Shown piece by piece: positions 27,134 through 38,100 of a DNA stretch of 64,000 nucleotides (position 1 is its first letter; every line of letters starts with the position of its first letter). The notes beneath the pieces were generated by a model that searched no databases, had not been told where the DNA came from, and worked only from the letters and a program-made list of their open reading frames with translations. A program made the translations under genes and the position numbers. Origin of the DNA: Lysinibacillus fusiformis (lineage in GTDB: Bacteria; Bacillota; Bacilli; Bacillales_A; Planococcaceae); contig NZ_PYWL01000006.1 in assembly GCF_003049525.1 (NCBI RefSeq), positions 124,001 through 188,000 of the forward strand. The letters run 5' to 3'.

Positions 27134-28063
27134 ATGGAAAACATCGAGAAATTATTTGGTATGCTAAATGAGCATGCTGAAAAAATCGAAAAAGAACACA
27201 ATACAACTTTGTTAGAGGGGTTACTAGATGGGCTAGAGGCATGGCTTGATGGAGAAGTGGATTTCTCACAAAAGGATGCAACAAAAGAGGATATTCGCAA
27301 GTCTATTCAAATTGCCATTCTAAAAGGAATGCGTAAAAGTTCACAACCAAACCATCAAATGACGCCTGATACGTTAGGGTTATTAGTGGGCTATTTTGTT
27401 GAACAAATCTTTGCTGAACGTCTTGAGCATGACAAAATTTCGATTATGGATCCAGCAGTAGGAACAGGAAATTTATTACTAACAGTTATGAATTTATTAG
27501 ATGGTAAAGTGGAGGCTACTGGTGTAGAGGTAGATGAGCTACTTATACGTTTGGCTGCAGCTACAGCTGATTTAACAGAGCAACCGATTTCTTTATATCG
27601 TCAGGATGCCTTACAAGATTTATTGGCAAATCCTGTTGATGCAGTAGTATGTGATTTACCTGTTGGTTATTATCCAAATGAAGAAATTGCCCTTGAGTAT
27701 GAATTGTGCGCGCCTGAGGGAATGAGCTATGCCCACCATTTATTTATTGAGCAGTCTATGAATTATACAAAGGAAGGTGGCTACTTATTTTTCCTTGCGC
27801 CATCACATCTTTTTGATTCAGAGCAGTCTAAGCAACTTCATAAATACATTCAAAAGCATGCTTGGATTCAAGCGATTATTCAACTACCTGATTCCATGTT
27901 TGCCAATAAATCATTAGAAAAGAGCATTGTCATCTTGCAAAAGCAATCGAAGGAATGTAAATCACCTAAAGAAGTGCTTTTAGCAAAAGTACCAAATATG
28001 CAAAATAAGCAGGCACTTGCTTTATTCTTTGAAAAAGTGAAAATGTGGAAAGAGGGCAAGTAA
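27134..28063 (+). CDS. ytxK: Class I SAM-dependent methyltransferase, YtxK-like
   Basis: A 309-residue protein with an N-terminal helical part and a Rossmann methyltransferase domain. MDPAVGTGNLLLTVMN is the SAM-binding motif. The motif IV position reads VCDLPVGYYP instead of the NPPY/NPPF of N6-adenine methylases. It resembles HsdM/adenine-specific enzymes but has no target-recognition subunit nearby, so it is not a restriction system. The start at 27134 is supported by AAGGAAG. Substrate unknown. In B. subtilis ytxK lies next to ackA; no ackA follows here. Confidence 0.85.
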   Translation: MENIEKLFGMLNEHAEKIEKEHNTTLLEGLLDGLEAWLDGEVDFSQKDATKEDIRKSIQIAILKGMRKSSQPNHQMTPDTLGLLVGYFVEQIFAERLEHDKISIMDPAVGTGNLLLTVMNLLDGKVEATGVEVDELLIRLAAATADLTEQPISLYRQDALQDLLANPVDAVVCDLPVGYYPNEEIALEYELCAPEGMSYAHHLFIEQSMNYTKEGGYLFFLAPSHLFDSEQSKQLHKYIQKHAWIQAIIQLPDSMFANKSLEKSIVILQKQSKECKSPKEVLLAKVPNMQNKQALALFFEKVKMWKEGK

Positions 28064-28078
28064 TTGCTCATAGAATTC

Positions 28079-28110
28079 AAAAAGGTATCCTACAGTAGGA
28101 TACCTTTTTA
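28079..28110. terminator. Bidirectional terminator between ytxK and uspA
   Basis: AAAAGGTATCCTAC, loop AGT-type, then GTAGGATACCTTTTT, symmetric with A and T runs on both sides. Confidence 0.9.
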
Positions 28111-28121
28111 TGTATTGCTGA

Positions 28122-28571
28122 TTAGTTTTCAGGTGTGCGGATGACAAGAACGTCACAATTAGCTGAACGTACAATTGCTTCAGATACTGAACCAATTAGG
28201 AAACGTTCTACTGCATTTAGACCTGTTGCACCACAAATGATTAGATCTGCGTCTACAATTTTAGAAAGCTCTTTAGTAATAATATTTTTTGGAGAACCAT
28301 ATTCGATGATTAGGTTAACATTTGCGATACCTTCATCTTCAGCTTGCTTTTTGTAACCATTTAATAGTTCTTCAGAGAATGCTTGAGCACGTTCTGCAAT
28401 GGAACGGTCGTATGCTTCAATTGCAGCGAATGAACGTGTATCAATAACATTCACTAAATTTAATACAGAACCCTCATTACGCTTCGCCACGTCAATTGAT
28501 TTACGAAAAGCGTATTCAGCTTCCTTAGAACCGTCTACTGCAACCACAATGCTTTTATAATGATTAGCCAT
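28122..28571 (-). CDS. Universal stress protein (UspA family)
   Basis: A 149-residue nucleotide-binding stress protein. It starts with YKSIVVAVDGSKEAEYAF, and the ATP-binding pattern G-2x-G-9x-G-S/T is present as GATGLNAVERFLIGSVSE followed by CDVLVIR. A single domain with no membrane segment. GGGAGG precedes the ATG, and TATAAT (28602-28607 on the minus strand) is a likely -10 box. Confidence 0.93.
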   Translation of the reverse strand: MANHYKSIVVAVDGSKEAEYAFRKSIDVAKRNEGSVLNLVNVIDTRSFAAIEAYDRSIAERAQAFSEELLNGYKKQAEDEGIANVNLIIEYGSPKNIITKELSKIVDADLIICGATGLNAVERFLIGSVSEAIVRSANCDVLVIRTPEN

Positions 28572-28607
28572 TTAAAAAACCTCCCTGATTTGTATATGTT
28601 GATTATA

Positions 28608-28973
28608 CCAAATGATTTCCTAAAGGAAATACTTTCCGGAAGAAAAATTATGAAAAAGTGAAGGCATTTCATGAAGAAAATATAATTACTTAATTCCCAC
28701 TATTAGCAACGTGTAAACGTAATTTTGGCTTTCGAAATGGAGGAGTATATATCACTATAATTTTCCTTTTTATTTTATAAATATAATAATTTAAATTGTA
28801 AAATCACCGTTTAAATATTTTGTATTTTGAAAATGTTAGAAATTTTATTTGTATTTATTTTAATTAAAGCTTTTTTTTTATTTGTTTGGTAATATGGAAT
28901 TGCAAGGGGTGCATCAATTTTTAATTACATAAATGATGCTGATTTTTTACGTAATGGAAGGGGATAGGAAACT
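28608..28973. other. AT-rich region between uspA and ald
   Basis: About 365 bases, very AT-rich in its second half, with stops in all frames. It should hold the ald promoter region, but I could not pick one with confidence. No RNA element recognised. Confidence 0.5.
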
Positions 28974-30089
28974 ATGAAAATTGGTATTCCAAAGGAAATT
29001 AAAAACAATGAAAATCGTGTAGCAATGACACCAGCAGGAGTTGTTACTTTAACACATGCAGGCCATGAGGTGTACATTGAAACTGGAGCAGGCTTAGGAT
29101 CAAGCTTTACGGATGCTGATTATATTGCAGCTGGTGCCCATATTGTGCAAACGGCTAAAGAAGCTTGGTCACAAGAGATGATTATGAAGGTAAAAGAGCC
29201 TGTAGCTTCTGAGTATGATTACTTCTATGAAGGTCAAATCTTATTCACTTACTTACACTTAGCGCCAGAAGTTGAATTGACTCAGGCACTTTTAAATAAA
29301 AAAGTTGTAGGGATTGCCTACGAAACAGTTCAATTAGCAAATGGTTCACTACCATTATTAACACCGATGAGTGAAGTAGCAGGTAAAATGGCTACACAAA
29401 TCGGAGCACAGTTCTTAGAGAGAAATCATGCTGGTAAAGGTATTTTACTTGGCGGTGTATCAGGTGTACAACGCGGTAAAGTAACAGTTATCGGTGGTGG
29501 TATCGCGGGAACTAACGCTGCGAAAATCGCTGTTGGTATGGGAGCAGACGTAACAGTTATCGATTTAAGCCCTGAGCGTTTACGCCAATTAGAAGATATG
29601 TTTGGTCGTGATGTTCAAACATTGATTTCTAATCCTTATAACATTGCAGAATCTGTAAAAACTTCAGATTTAGTAATTGGTGCCGTATTAATTCCAGGCG
29701 CAAAAGCACCAAAGCTTGTATCAGAAGAAATGATTCAATCAATGCAAGCAGGCTCTGTAGTAGTGGATATAGCTATTGACCAAGGCGGTATTTTTGCTTC
29801 TTCAGATCGTGTCACAACACATGATGATCCAACATACGTAAAACACGGCGTTGTACATTATGCAGTTGCGAATATGCCTGGAGCAGTACCACGTACATCA
29901 ACAATTGCTTTAACAAATAATACAATTCCTTACGCACTTCAAATTGCGAATAAAGGCTATAAACAAGCTTGCCTAGACAATGTTGCACTGAAAAAAGGTG
30001 TTAATACTTTAGATGGACAACTAGTATATAAAGCTGTTGCAGATTCACAAGGACTTCCATATGTAAATGTGGATGAGCTTATTCAATAA
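28974..30089 (+). CDS. ald: Alanine dehydrogenase
   Basis: A 371-residue NAD-dependent enzyme that deaminates L-alanine to pyruvate and ammonium; in Bacillus it is needed for alanine use and for sporulation. [23 protein letters not shown] is the family start, and [13 protein letters not shown] and [10 protein letters not shown] carry substrate residues. The NAD fold follows with [22 protein letters not shown]. The length equals the family norm. GGAAGGGGA precedes the ATG; monocistronic with a strong terminator. Confidence 0.97.
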   Translation: MKIGIPKEIKNNENRVAMTPAGVVTLTHAGHEVYIETGAGLGSSFTDADYIAAGAHIVQTAKEAWSQEMIMKVKEPVASEYDYFYEGQILFTYLHLAPEVELTQALLNKKVVGIAYETVQLANGSLPLLTPMSEVAGKMATQIGAQFLERNHAGKGILLGGVSGVQRGKVTVIGGGIAGTNAAKIAVGMGADVTVIDLSPERLRQLEDMFGRDVQTLISNPYNIAESVKTSDLVIGAVLIPGAKAPKLVSEEMIQSMQAGSVVVDIAIDQGGIFASSDRVTTHDDPTYVKHGVVHYAVANMPGAVPRTSTIALTNNTIPYALQIANKGYKQACLDNVALKKGVNTLDGQLVYKAVADSQGLPYVNVDELIQ

Positions 30090-30103
30090 TTAGATGTAAA
30101 AAT

Positions 30104-30150
30104 AAAAAATCCTTCGAGAAAATCACTCTCGAAGGATTTTGTGATTTTTC
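30104..30150 (+). terminator. Terminator of ald
   Basis: AAAATCCTTCGAGA (30106-30119) pairs with TCTCGAAGGATTTT (30127-30140), then GTGATTTTT. Confidence 0.85.
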
Positions 30151-30190
30151 TTCCAAACATTTCTCTAGTAAAGATCATAGTTCAATGGAA

Positions 30191-30240
30191 TAAAAAGACT
30201 ATAGGCAAACTCTCAAAGTTTTTGAGTTTGTCTACAGTCT
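30191..30240 (-). terminator. Terminator of the M24 peptidase gene
   Basis: A 17-base imperfect stem (30196-30212 with 30224-30240, core CAAACTC/GAGTTTG) with TTTTTA on the minus-strand exit side. Confidence 0.75.
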
Positions 30241-30272
30241 GAAGGAAGGTATTTGGACGCTTCCTTTTTATC

Positions 30273-31361
30273 TTATAGAATGATTAAATCTTTCGGGAAT
30301 TTTGTTAATACTTCCACACCATCTTTTGTTACAACAACATCATCCTCAATACGTACACCTGTTACATCTGATTTATAAATTCCAGGCTCAATCGTAAAGA
30401 CCATGCCCTCTTCCATTGTCATGTCATTTGTTCCTGTAACAGATGGGAATTCATGTACAGAAATGCCAAGACCATGTCCAAGACGATGTGTGAAATATTC
30501 TCCAAATCCTGCTTCGGTAATCGTATCGCGTGCGATTTTATCTAAGTCCATAGCACGGACACCAGGTTTCACAGCTGAAACGGCATTTTGGTTAGCTGCT
30601 AACACAGCATGATAAATTTCTTTTTGTGCTTCACTTGGCTCTCCAAAGGCAACTGTACGTGTAATATCAGAGCAATAGCCATCGTAAATGACACCAAGGT
30701 CAAATAGTACCATATCCCCTTTTTCTATTTTTCGTGCACCTGGATGACCATGAGGAGAGGCTGTTTTTGGTCCACTCAGTACCATTGTTTCAAAGGACAT
30801 TTTACAACCTTTATCTTGAATAGCATTTTCAATGGCTGTCAAAATTTCCATTTCTGTTTTACCTTCAGCAATTTCCTTGCAACCGATTTCAATAGCATAA
30901 TCAGCTAACTCTGCAGCTTTGCGTAATTTGTCTAATTCACTTTCATCCTTAATTACGCGCATTGCATTAATTTTTTCGTCTAGACGTACAAAATTTGCTT
31001 GTGGGAAGGATTGCTGTAGGGCCTCTAAGCGTTCCACAATGAGCTGTGCCTTTTCAATGGCAAACGTAGTTGGTTGAATGTCACGAGATGTAATGGCTTG
31101 TGCAAGGACCTCCATCGAATTGTCAGTGTCTTGGTGGCCAATAACCTCATAAGACCAGCCAGCCGCTTTTGCATCTGGAATTTCCATTTGCGGACAAATT
31201 AGAAAAGGTTCAGCATCTTTAAAAATCATGACACCTAGTAATCTCTCATGTGGATTACTTTTAAAGCCTGAAACGTAAAAAACATTGTCAGGTGTAGTGA
31301 TAAATGCCGCATCAATGTGATTTTGCTGCAAATAACTTTGGATTTCTTCAACCTTTGACAT
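30273..31361 (-). CDS. Xaa-Pro peptidase, M24 family
   Basis: A 362-residue metallopeptidase with the creatinase-type N-terminal domain and a pita-bread catalytic domain. Metal ligands are visible in DLGVIYDGYCSDITRT (two Asp), HRLGHGLGISVHE (His), FTIEPGIY (Glu) and VRIEDDVVV (Glu). It cleaves before or after proline in short peptides; whether it is an aminopeptidase (PepP/YpdF) or dipeptidase (PepQ) cannot be settled by eye. AAAGGAGGAC precedes the ATG. Confidence 0.92.
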   Translation of the reverse strand: MSKVEEIQSYLQQNHIDAAFITTPDNVFYVSGFKSNPHERLLGVMIFKDAEPFLICPQMEIPDAKAAGWSYEVIGHQDTDNSMEVLAQAITSRDIQPTTFAIEKAQLIVERLEALQQSFPQANFVRLDEKINAMRVIKDESELDKLRKAAELADYAIEIGCKEIAEGKTEMEILTAIENAIQDKGCKMSFETMVLSGPKTASPHGHPGARKIEKGDMVLFDLGVIYDGYCSDITRTVAFGEPSEAQKEIYHAVLAANQNAVSAVKPGVRAMDLDKIARDTITEAGFGEYFTHRLGHGLGISVHEFPSVTGTNDMTMEEGMVFTIEPGIYKSDVTGVRIEDDVVVTKDGVEVLTKFPKDLIIL

Positions 31362-31592
31362 AAATATGTCCTCCTTTTTAGTACATGGGAAATTTTAATG
31401 AGGAACCTTCGACTTTCTAAAGAAAATGGCTGTTCCTTTTTATCACTGAATAATTGTGATCTAACAACGTATAAAATTGTTAGAAGTGATACGATTATTC
31501 TCTGTACAAGCATATCAAAAAAAGGGAAAAAGCGCATGGGTAGCGAATTAAAATGGAGGGGTTTTCATTTATAAATCAAGGAGGACATGAAG

Positions 31593-32276
31593 ATGGAAAT
31601 AAGCTATCATGGACATTCTATTGTCAAAATACAAACAAATGGGAAAACAATTTTAATTGATCCTTTTATTAACGGTAATGGACAAACAGATTTAAAGGTT
31701 GCTGAGGAAGCACCAGATATTATTTTATTAACACATGGTCATAATGATCATGTTGGAGACACCGTAGAACTAGCGAAGAAAAAGGATGCTCTAGTTATTG
31801 CTCCAAATGAATTAGCCAATTGGATTTCCTGGCAGGGAGTAAAAACACATCCAATGCATATTGGAGGGGCTAAGGAATTCGATTTTGGAAAGGTGAAGTT
31901 TACGCAAGCTTTCCATGGATCTTCTTATGTAACAGATACAAATGAAATTATTTATATGGGTATGCCAGCAGGGATATTACTATTTATTGAAGGGTTAACG
32001 ATTTATCATGCAGGCGATACAGCTCTATTTGGTGATATGAAATTAATTGGTGAACGACATCCAATAGATATAGCATTCCTACCAATAGGTGATAATTTTA
32101 CAATGGGTCCAGAAGACGCTGCATGTGCAGTTTCATTCTTAAAGCCTAAGATTGTCGTACCTATTCATTACAATACATTCCCACCTATCAAACAAGATCC
32201 ACAGGTTTTTGCTGATTTAGTACAAATTTCAGAGGTTCAAATTTTAAAAGCTGGTGAGAAAGTAAACTGTTTCTAA
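31593..32276 (+). CDS. ytkL: UPF0173 metal-dependent hydrolase, YtkL-like
   Basis: A 227-residue metallo-beta-lactamase-fold protein. The metal motif is [11 protein letters not shown], with further ligands in [15 protein letters not shown] and [10 protein letters not shown]. The start at 31593 is chosen because AAGGAGG (31578-31584) is 8 bases away; an ATG at 31587 is too close. The length matches B. subtilis YtkL. The substrate is unknown. Confidence 0.93.
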   Translation: MEISYHGHSIVKIQTNGKTILIDPFINGNGQTDLKVAEEAPDIILLTHGHNDHVGDTVELAKKKDALVIAPNELANWISWQGVKTHPMHIGGAKEFDFGKVKFTQAFHGSSYVTDTNEIIYMGMPAGILLFIEGLTIYHAGDTALFGDMKLIGERHPIDIAFLPIGDNFTMGPEDAACAVSFLKPKIVVPIHYNTFPPIKQDPQVFADLVQISEVQILKAGEKVNCF

Positions 32277-32304
32277 TCGTTGATAACGCTGTACTATATG
32301 AATT

Positions 32305-32341
32305 GACACCACGCTGGTAGTTGAAATGGTGGGGGTTTTTA
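32305..32341 (+). terminator. Weak terminator of ytkL
   Basis: A short CACCA/TGGTG stem with GGGGTTTTT after it. Confidence 0.4.
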
Positions 32342-32428
32342 AACAATTTGATCACTTTATATTAAATATTTTTATAAAAAATATGGTACACTAAGAGCAG
32401 AATTGAAGCTTAGGAAATAGGTGATATT

Positions 32429-33736
32429 TTGTCTACAAAACATGAGAAAATTTTACAATACATCGAGTCACTACCAGTGGGCGATAAAATTTCAGTACGT
32501 CAAATTGCGAAGGAAATGCAAGTGAGTGAAGGGACGGCATATCGTGCTATAAAAGAAGCAGAAAACCGTCGCTTAGTAAGTTCAATTGAACGTGTTGGAA
32601 CAATTCGTATTGAAAAGAAAAAGAAAGAAAATATTGAACGCTTAACTTTTGCAGAAATTGTCAATATCGTAGATGGTCAAGTTTTAGGTGGAAAATCTGG
32701 TCTACATAAAACGTTAACGAAATTTGTCATAGGGGCCATGCAATTAGAAGACATGATGCGCTATACAGATGCGGGTAGCTTATTGATTGTAGGGAATCGT
32801 ATTAAAGCCCATGAAAATGCCCTTCGTGCAGGTGCTGCTGTTTTAATTACAGGTGGTTTTGATACAACGGATGCCAATAAACAGCTTGCAGATTCATTGG
32901 ATTTACCAATAATTTCAACTAGCTATGATACGTTTACTGTAGCAACGATGATTAACCGAGCGATCTATGATCAGCTCATCAAAAAGGATATTTTATTTAT
33001 TGAAGATATTTATGTTCCTATGACTGACACAGCAGCGTTAAAAAATGATGAAACTATCCGGCATTTCCAGAAGTTGAATGAACGCACAACACATGGGGCT
33101 TTTCCAGTTGTCACTCATCAAAATAAACTTGTCGGAATGATTACTGTAAAAGACGTTATTGGTCGAGAAGAAAATGAGCTAGTTGAAAAGGTTATGACGA
33201 AGAATCCAATTGCTGGCTCCATGAAGATGAGTGTTGCTTCAGCCGGGCATCGTATGATTTGGGAAGGTATTGATCTGTTACCAATCGTAAATGATGATAA
33301 TATTTTACAAGGAGTCATTAGTCGTCAGGACGTACTTAAAGCATTACAGCTAGCTCAAAGACAGCCACAGCATGGTGAAACTATTGATGATTTAGTGAAA
33401 AATGAGATGAAGGTACTTGGTGATGAAGAGCTCGTTGTGGAGTTTAAAGTTACACCGCAAATGACGAATCAATACGGGGCGATTTCTTACGGTGCTTTCA
33501 CGACTCTATTAGCTGAAGTGGGTTCATTTGCATTAAAGCGTCGAAAACGTGGAGATGCAGTAGCCGAGAATATGACCATTTACTTTATTAAACCAGTACA
33601 AATGGAAAGTACACTTACAGTCAAGCCACGAATATTAGACATGAGTCGTAAGTTTGTGAAAATGGATTTTGAAGTGTATAATCAACAAATACTTGTTGGT
33701 AAGGCAATGATGATGTTCCAGCTTTTAGAACGTTAA
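32429..33736 (+). CDS. ytoI: HTH-DRTGG-CBS-hotdog regulatory protein, YtoI-like
   Basis: A 435-residue multidomain protein: winged helix (about 1-70, QIAKEMQVSEGTAYRAIKEAE), DRTGG domain (about 75-185, with AAVLITGG), a pair of CBS domains (about 190-315) and a C-terminal hotdog fold (about 330-435). The order matches B. subtilis YtoI. CBS pairs bind adenine nucleotides and hotdog folds bind acyl thioesters, so it may sense metabolites, but no ligand is known to me. It starts with TTG at 32429, with AGGTGAT upstream. Confidence 0.9.
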   Translation: MSTKHEKILQYIESLPVGDKISVRQIAKEMQVSEGTAYRAIKEAENRRLVSSIERVGTIRIEKKKKENIERLTFAEIVNIVDGQVLGGKSGLHKTLTKFVIGAMQLEDMMRYTDAGSLLIVGNRIKAHENALRAGAAVLITGGFDTTDANKQLADSLDLPIISTSYDTFTVATMINRAIYDQLIKKDILFIEDIYVPMTDTAALKNDETIRHFQKLNERTTHGAFPVVTHQNKLVGMITVKDVIGREENELVEKVMTKNPIAGSMKMSVASAGHRMIWEGIDLLPIVNDDNILQGVISRQDVLKALQLAQRQPQHGETIDDLVKNEMKVLGDEELVVEFKVTPQMTNQYGAISYGAFTTLLAEVGSFALKRRKRGDAVAENMTIYFIKPVQMESTLTVKPRILDMSRKFVKMDFEVYNQQILVGKAMMMFQLLER

Positions 33737-33742
33737 GGATTG

Positions 33743-33783
33743 AAAGGGATGGCCTAGCGCAATTGCTTGGTCATCCCTTTGTT
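33743..33783. terminator. Terminator between ytoI and ytpI
   Basis: AAAGGGATG (33743-33751) pairs with CATCCCTTT (33772-33780), with an inner GCC/GGT pair region. It serves both convergent genes. Confidence 0.75.
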
Positions 33784-33788
33784 ACATA

Positions 33789-34094
33789 TTATCGATTAAT
33801 GCGGAATTCTTCCTCAACAAACTGACCATAATGACGCGCTTTTTTCGTATTTTCTACAACGACAAAGATGCCTAGCACGACAAGAATTGCTACAATTATA
33901 AATGTATATAAGCTAGGGAATAAGTAGGCTTGATTGAATCCGAAAAACAGTAGGAAGGAACCGAAGCCGATATTCGCCTTACTTTTATACCAATTTTTAG
34001 CGATTGGTAATGAAGAACGGAACTGTTTTGTTTTAAAATAAAAATAAAAGACAAAAGATATAATTATCGCAAACACAAATATTAAATTGAGCAT
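33789..34094 (-). CDS. ytpI: Small membrane protein, YtpI-like
   Basis: A 101-residue protein with three predicted membrane helices (residues about 2-20, 44-62, 64-82) and a short charged tail. The start at 34094 is set by AGGAGG six bases upstream. It matches YtpI in length and place, beside ytoI and nrnA. Function unknown. Confidence 0.82.
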   Translation of the reverse strand: MLNLIFVFAIIISFVFYFYFKTKQFRSSLPIAKNWYKSKANIGFGSFLLFFGFNQAYLFPSLYTFIIVAILVVLGIFVVVENTKKARHYGQFVEEEFRINR

Positions 34095-34184
34095 AGTAAA
34101 CCTCCTAGCATAACTAGACATTATTGTAACGATAATTTTGAAAAAATGCTAACGGTTCTTACTATCATTTTGGAGGAATTTATT

Positions 34185-35129
34185 GTGAAAAGACAAATCA
34201 TCGACACAATTGCTGCCTATGAAACAATCATTATTCATCGTCATGTACGACCAGATCCAGATGCATATGGCTCACAACTTGGGTTAAAAGAATTGATTTT
34301 AGCAAATTATCCGGAGAAAAAGGTTTTTGCTGTAGGTGACCATGATGCTTCTTTAACATTTATGGCACAGCCTGATCAAGTATTGGATGACGTTTATGAG
34401 CATGCTTTAGTCATTGTGACTGACACAGCTAATACAGAACGTGTTGACGATCAACGCTATACAAAGGGAAAAATGATGATTAAAATTGATCATCATCCAA
34501 ATGATGATGCCTATGGTGATCTTTTATGGGTGAATACGACAGCAAGTTCTTGCAGTGAAATGATTTACGAGCTGTATGAGGAAGGTAAGGAAGTGGCGAA
34601 CTGGCAACTGTCAGATACTGCTGCACGATTATTATTTGCAGGAATTGTAGGGGATACAGGTAGATTCCAATTCCCAAGTACTACTGCTAAGACATTTAAA
34701 GTAGCCGCAGACCTGATTACATATGATTTTGATCGAAATCAAATTTTTGATGGTATGTATGAAATGGAGCAAAAACTGCTGAATTTACAGGGCTATATTT
34801 ATCAAAACTTTACAATGGATGAGTATGGAGCAGCCCATGTAAAGCTAACAAAAGAATTATTAGCAGAACATGATATTGTACCATCAGAGGCATCGTTACT
34901 GGTAGGATGCCTAGGAAGTGTTAAAGGGATCTGTTCGTGGGTTGTATTTATTGAAGAAGAGGATCAAATTCGTGTGCGTTTACGTTCGAAGGGTCCTATT
35001 ATTAATACATTAGCAAAAGAGTTTAATGGTGGTGGACATCCGCTCGCTTCTGGAGCTACGGCTTATTCATGGAAAGAGGCAGATGACGTCATCGAAAGAT
35101 TACAAGAGATTTGTAAAGCGTATCATTAA
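34185..35129 (+). CDS. nrnA: Oligoribonuclease/pAp phosphatase NrnA
   Basis: A 314-residue DHH-DHHA1 enzyme that degrades nano-RNA from the end and dephosphorylates pAp. Metal motifs: HRHVRPDPDAYGSQ, VTDTANTERVD, KIDHHPNDD (the DHH) and GIVGDTGRFQF. The C-terminal DHHA1 part ends with FNGGGHPLASGA. The start is GTG at 34185 with TGGAGGA upstream. It is 21 bases before dnaE, as in B. subtilis. Confidence 0.96.
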   Translation: MKRQIIDTIAAYETIIIHRHVRPDPDAYGSQLGLKELILANYPEKKVFAVGDHDASLTFMAQPDQVLDDVYEHALVIVTDTANTERVDDQRYTKGKMMIKIDHHPNDDAYGDLLWVNTTASSCSEMIYELYEEGKEVANWQLSDTAARLLFAGIVGDTGRFQFPSTTAKTFKVAADLITYDFDRNQIFDGMYEMEQKLLNLQGYIYQNFTMDEYGAAHVKLTKELLAEHDIVPSEASLLVGCLGSVKGICSWVVFIEEEDQIRVRLRSKGPIINTLAKEFNGGGHPLASGATAYSWKEADDVIERLQEICKAYH

Positions 35130-35150
35130 AAAGAAAAGGAAGGGATTCAT

Positions 35151-38100
35151 TTGACACACGTATACACAAAGATGCATACGAGCGCGGATTTATTGAAAAG
35201 CACAATTCGGCTTGAGCAATTGATTCCTTTTTTACAAGAACAAAAGACACAAGCCTGTGCAATCGTAAATACGAAATTGTACGGGCTTTTGCCTTTTTGT
35301 AAAGCCATGCAGCAAGCAAATATACATGCTGTCATTGGCCTTTCTATAAATGTGCAATGGCATGATAAAACGTTTCCTCTTGTGCTGTATGCGCAATCTC
35401 AGGAGGGCTATCAGCATGTATTGAAGATAAGTAGTGCAGTTTCAATTAGGGAAGATGAAGTGCTGCCTTGGAAATGGCTAGAGGGCTATGCAGCAGGCTG
35501 CTTGGCATTACTTTCTTCAGATGATATAGGTGATGTAGAAGATTGGCAGGCATTAGTATCTGCCTTAGCCCATCTCTTTCAGCATCATTTTTATATGGGA
35601 ATTACCAGACCTGGAGGGGTAACGCAAGCTAATGAGAAAGAACTTATAGAGTGGTGTGAAGGGCAGGCGATCCCACTTGTAGCCGTTCAAAGCTGTTATT
35701 TTTTACGTCCTGAGGATCATTTTGCATACGAGGTAGCAAGAGCTATCGATACAGGAGACAAGCTTGGCGATACGATGCTAACAGCTAATTTACAAGGTTA
35801 TTTTGCACCTACAGCACAGGAGTGGCAAAGTTGGTTTGCAGATCGACCAGAATGGCTTGAATCTTGTGGACAAATGCTTGCTAGCTGTCACGCTATCATC
35901 CCAGAAATGTCTGTACAAATGCCTAAATTTCCTGTGCCAGTTGGTGAAACAGCTGAGAGCTTACTTGTTAAAGAAGCATTTGCCGGATTAGAGGGGCGGT
36001 TCAACCAGATGGATATTCCGAATGGTTACCGAGAACGATTACAATATGAGCTTGAAATAATATGTTCAATGGGCTACGCTGATTATTTTTTAGTAGTAGC
36101 TGATTTTATGCGCTTTGCGAAAGACAATCGCATTTTGACTGGACCTGGTCGTGGTTCTTCCGCTGGGTCACTGGTTGCCTATAGTTTAGCTATTACGCAA
36201 GTGGACCCCCTTGCCTATGGTTTGTTATTTGAACGATTTTTAAATCCTGAACGGATATCTTTACCTGATATAGATATTGATTTTGTCGATAGTAAACGAC
36301 ATCAAGTAATCCAATACGTTGCACAAAAGTATGGTAAAGCCAATGTGGGGCAAATCATTACATTCGGTACATTGTCTGCCAAAGCAGTTGCTCGAGATGT
36401 CGCGAGAGTATTTAGTTTCGGCGCAGAGACATTGGAAAAAATTTCGAAAATGATACCGAATAAACCAGGCATTACATTACAAAAGGCTTTAGAAGAATCC
36501 TATGATTTACAGGGCTGGCTCTCTGAGGATGAGCAACATCAGCGATGGTTTGACGTAGCGCTAAAATTAGAGGGGCTACCGAGAAATTCCTCTACCCATG
36601 CGGCAGGCGTTGTTATTGCACCATCCCCCTTAGTAAATACAGTCCCTATAGAGGATGGACATGAAGGCATCTATTGCACACAATGGCCGATGGGGGATAT
36701 CGAGGCATGTGGTCTCGTCAAAATGGATTTTTTAGGGTTACGTAATCTTACTATTTTGGAGCAAATGCGTTGGTCCATTTATAAAGCTGGTGGACCGTGG
36801 ATTGATTTTGAACGAATTCCTATGCATGATGAAAAGACTTTTCAATTATTGCAAAAGGGTGATACATCAGGTATTTTCCAATTAGAATCAGAAGGAATGA
36901 AACAAGCATTACGAGACATTCATCCCACACACTTTTTAGATATTGCTGCTGTAAACGCACTTTATCGTCCAGGTCCAATGGAATTTATACCTGTCTATGC
37001 TAAACGAAAAGCCGGCAAAGAAATGGTTGTTATGCCTCACCCTGTGCTAGAGCCCATTTTACAAGAGACTTTTGGTGTTATTGTCTATCAAGAGCAGATT
37101 ATCAAAATTGCCTCTGTGCTTGCAGGATTCTCAATGGGACAAGCAGATTTACTTCGCCGTGCAGTTAGTAAGAAAAATCGCCAAGTGCTAGAGGAGCAAC
37201 AGGTTTCCTTTGTGCAAGGGGCATTAAAACAAGGCTATGATCAACAGGTAGCGACAGAGGTGTACGAATTAATTGTCCGTTTTGCCGATTACGGATTCCC
37301 TAAAAGTCATGCTGTAGCCTATAGTGTTATTTCCTATCAAATGGCATATCTAAAGGCTCATTTCCCTCAAAGCTTTTACGCCGCATTATTATCTAATGCG
37401 ACGGGAAATATAGATAAAATTCAACAGCTAGTGCAAGAGGCCAAGGACAAAGGTATCCCATTTTATCCACCTTCATTAAAGGACAGTACAAAATATTTTA
37501 CTGTTGAGCAAGAAGGGATACGTTATAGCTTATCAGGAATTAAAGGCGTCCCTCATACTTTTATAGAGAATATCCATACTTTGCGCCAATCAAACCCTCT
37601 GGTATTGCATAATCTTTTTGATTTAGCTGTGGCATTAAGTGCACAGCATTTTAAACCGAAAGTAATAGAAGCATTAATTTATGCTGGAGCCCTAGATTAT
37701 TTAGAGAAAGACCGTGCAGTACTGATCATGACAATAGACGCTGCATTAAAACACGCTGAACTCCTACGACCAACTGAGGATATTGATATATCAACTGCTA
37801 CAGAATTTAGCTTTGGAAAGCCAAAATATATGCAGGTGGATGATATGCCACAAAAGGAAAAATTGATGCATGAAAAGGAAAGTTTAGGTTTTTACATTTC
37901 TGCCCATCCCGTTACGCAAGAAAGACTATATTGGGCTGATGTGAATAGTACTTGTCGTGAGTTAAAGCAGATGCGAGATGGGACGTATGTGAAAATGATT
38001 GGTGTCATTGAAGAAGTAAAAAAAATTCGTACCAAAAAAGGAGAACAGATGGCCTTTGTCCAGTTACAGGATGAGCATGGAGCTGTTTCCGCTACGTTAT

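Noticed and set aside
27134..28063. The methyltransferase after tpx as part of a restriction-modification system
   Set aside because: No restriction or specificity gene is adjacent, motif IV is atypical (DLPVGYYP), and the position matches the conserved ytxK.
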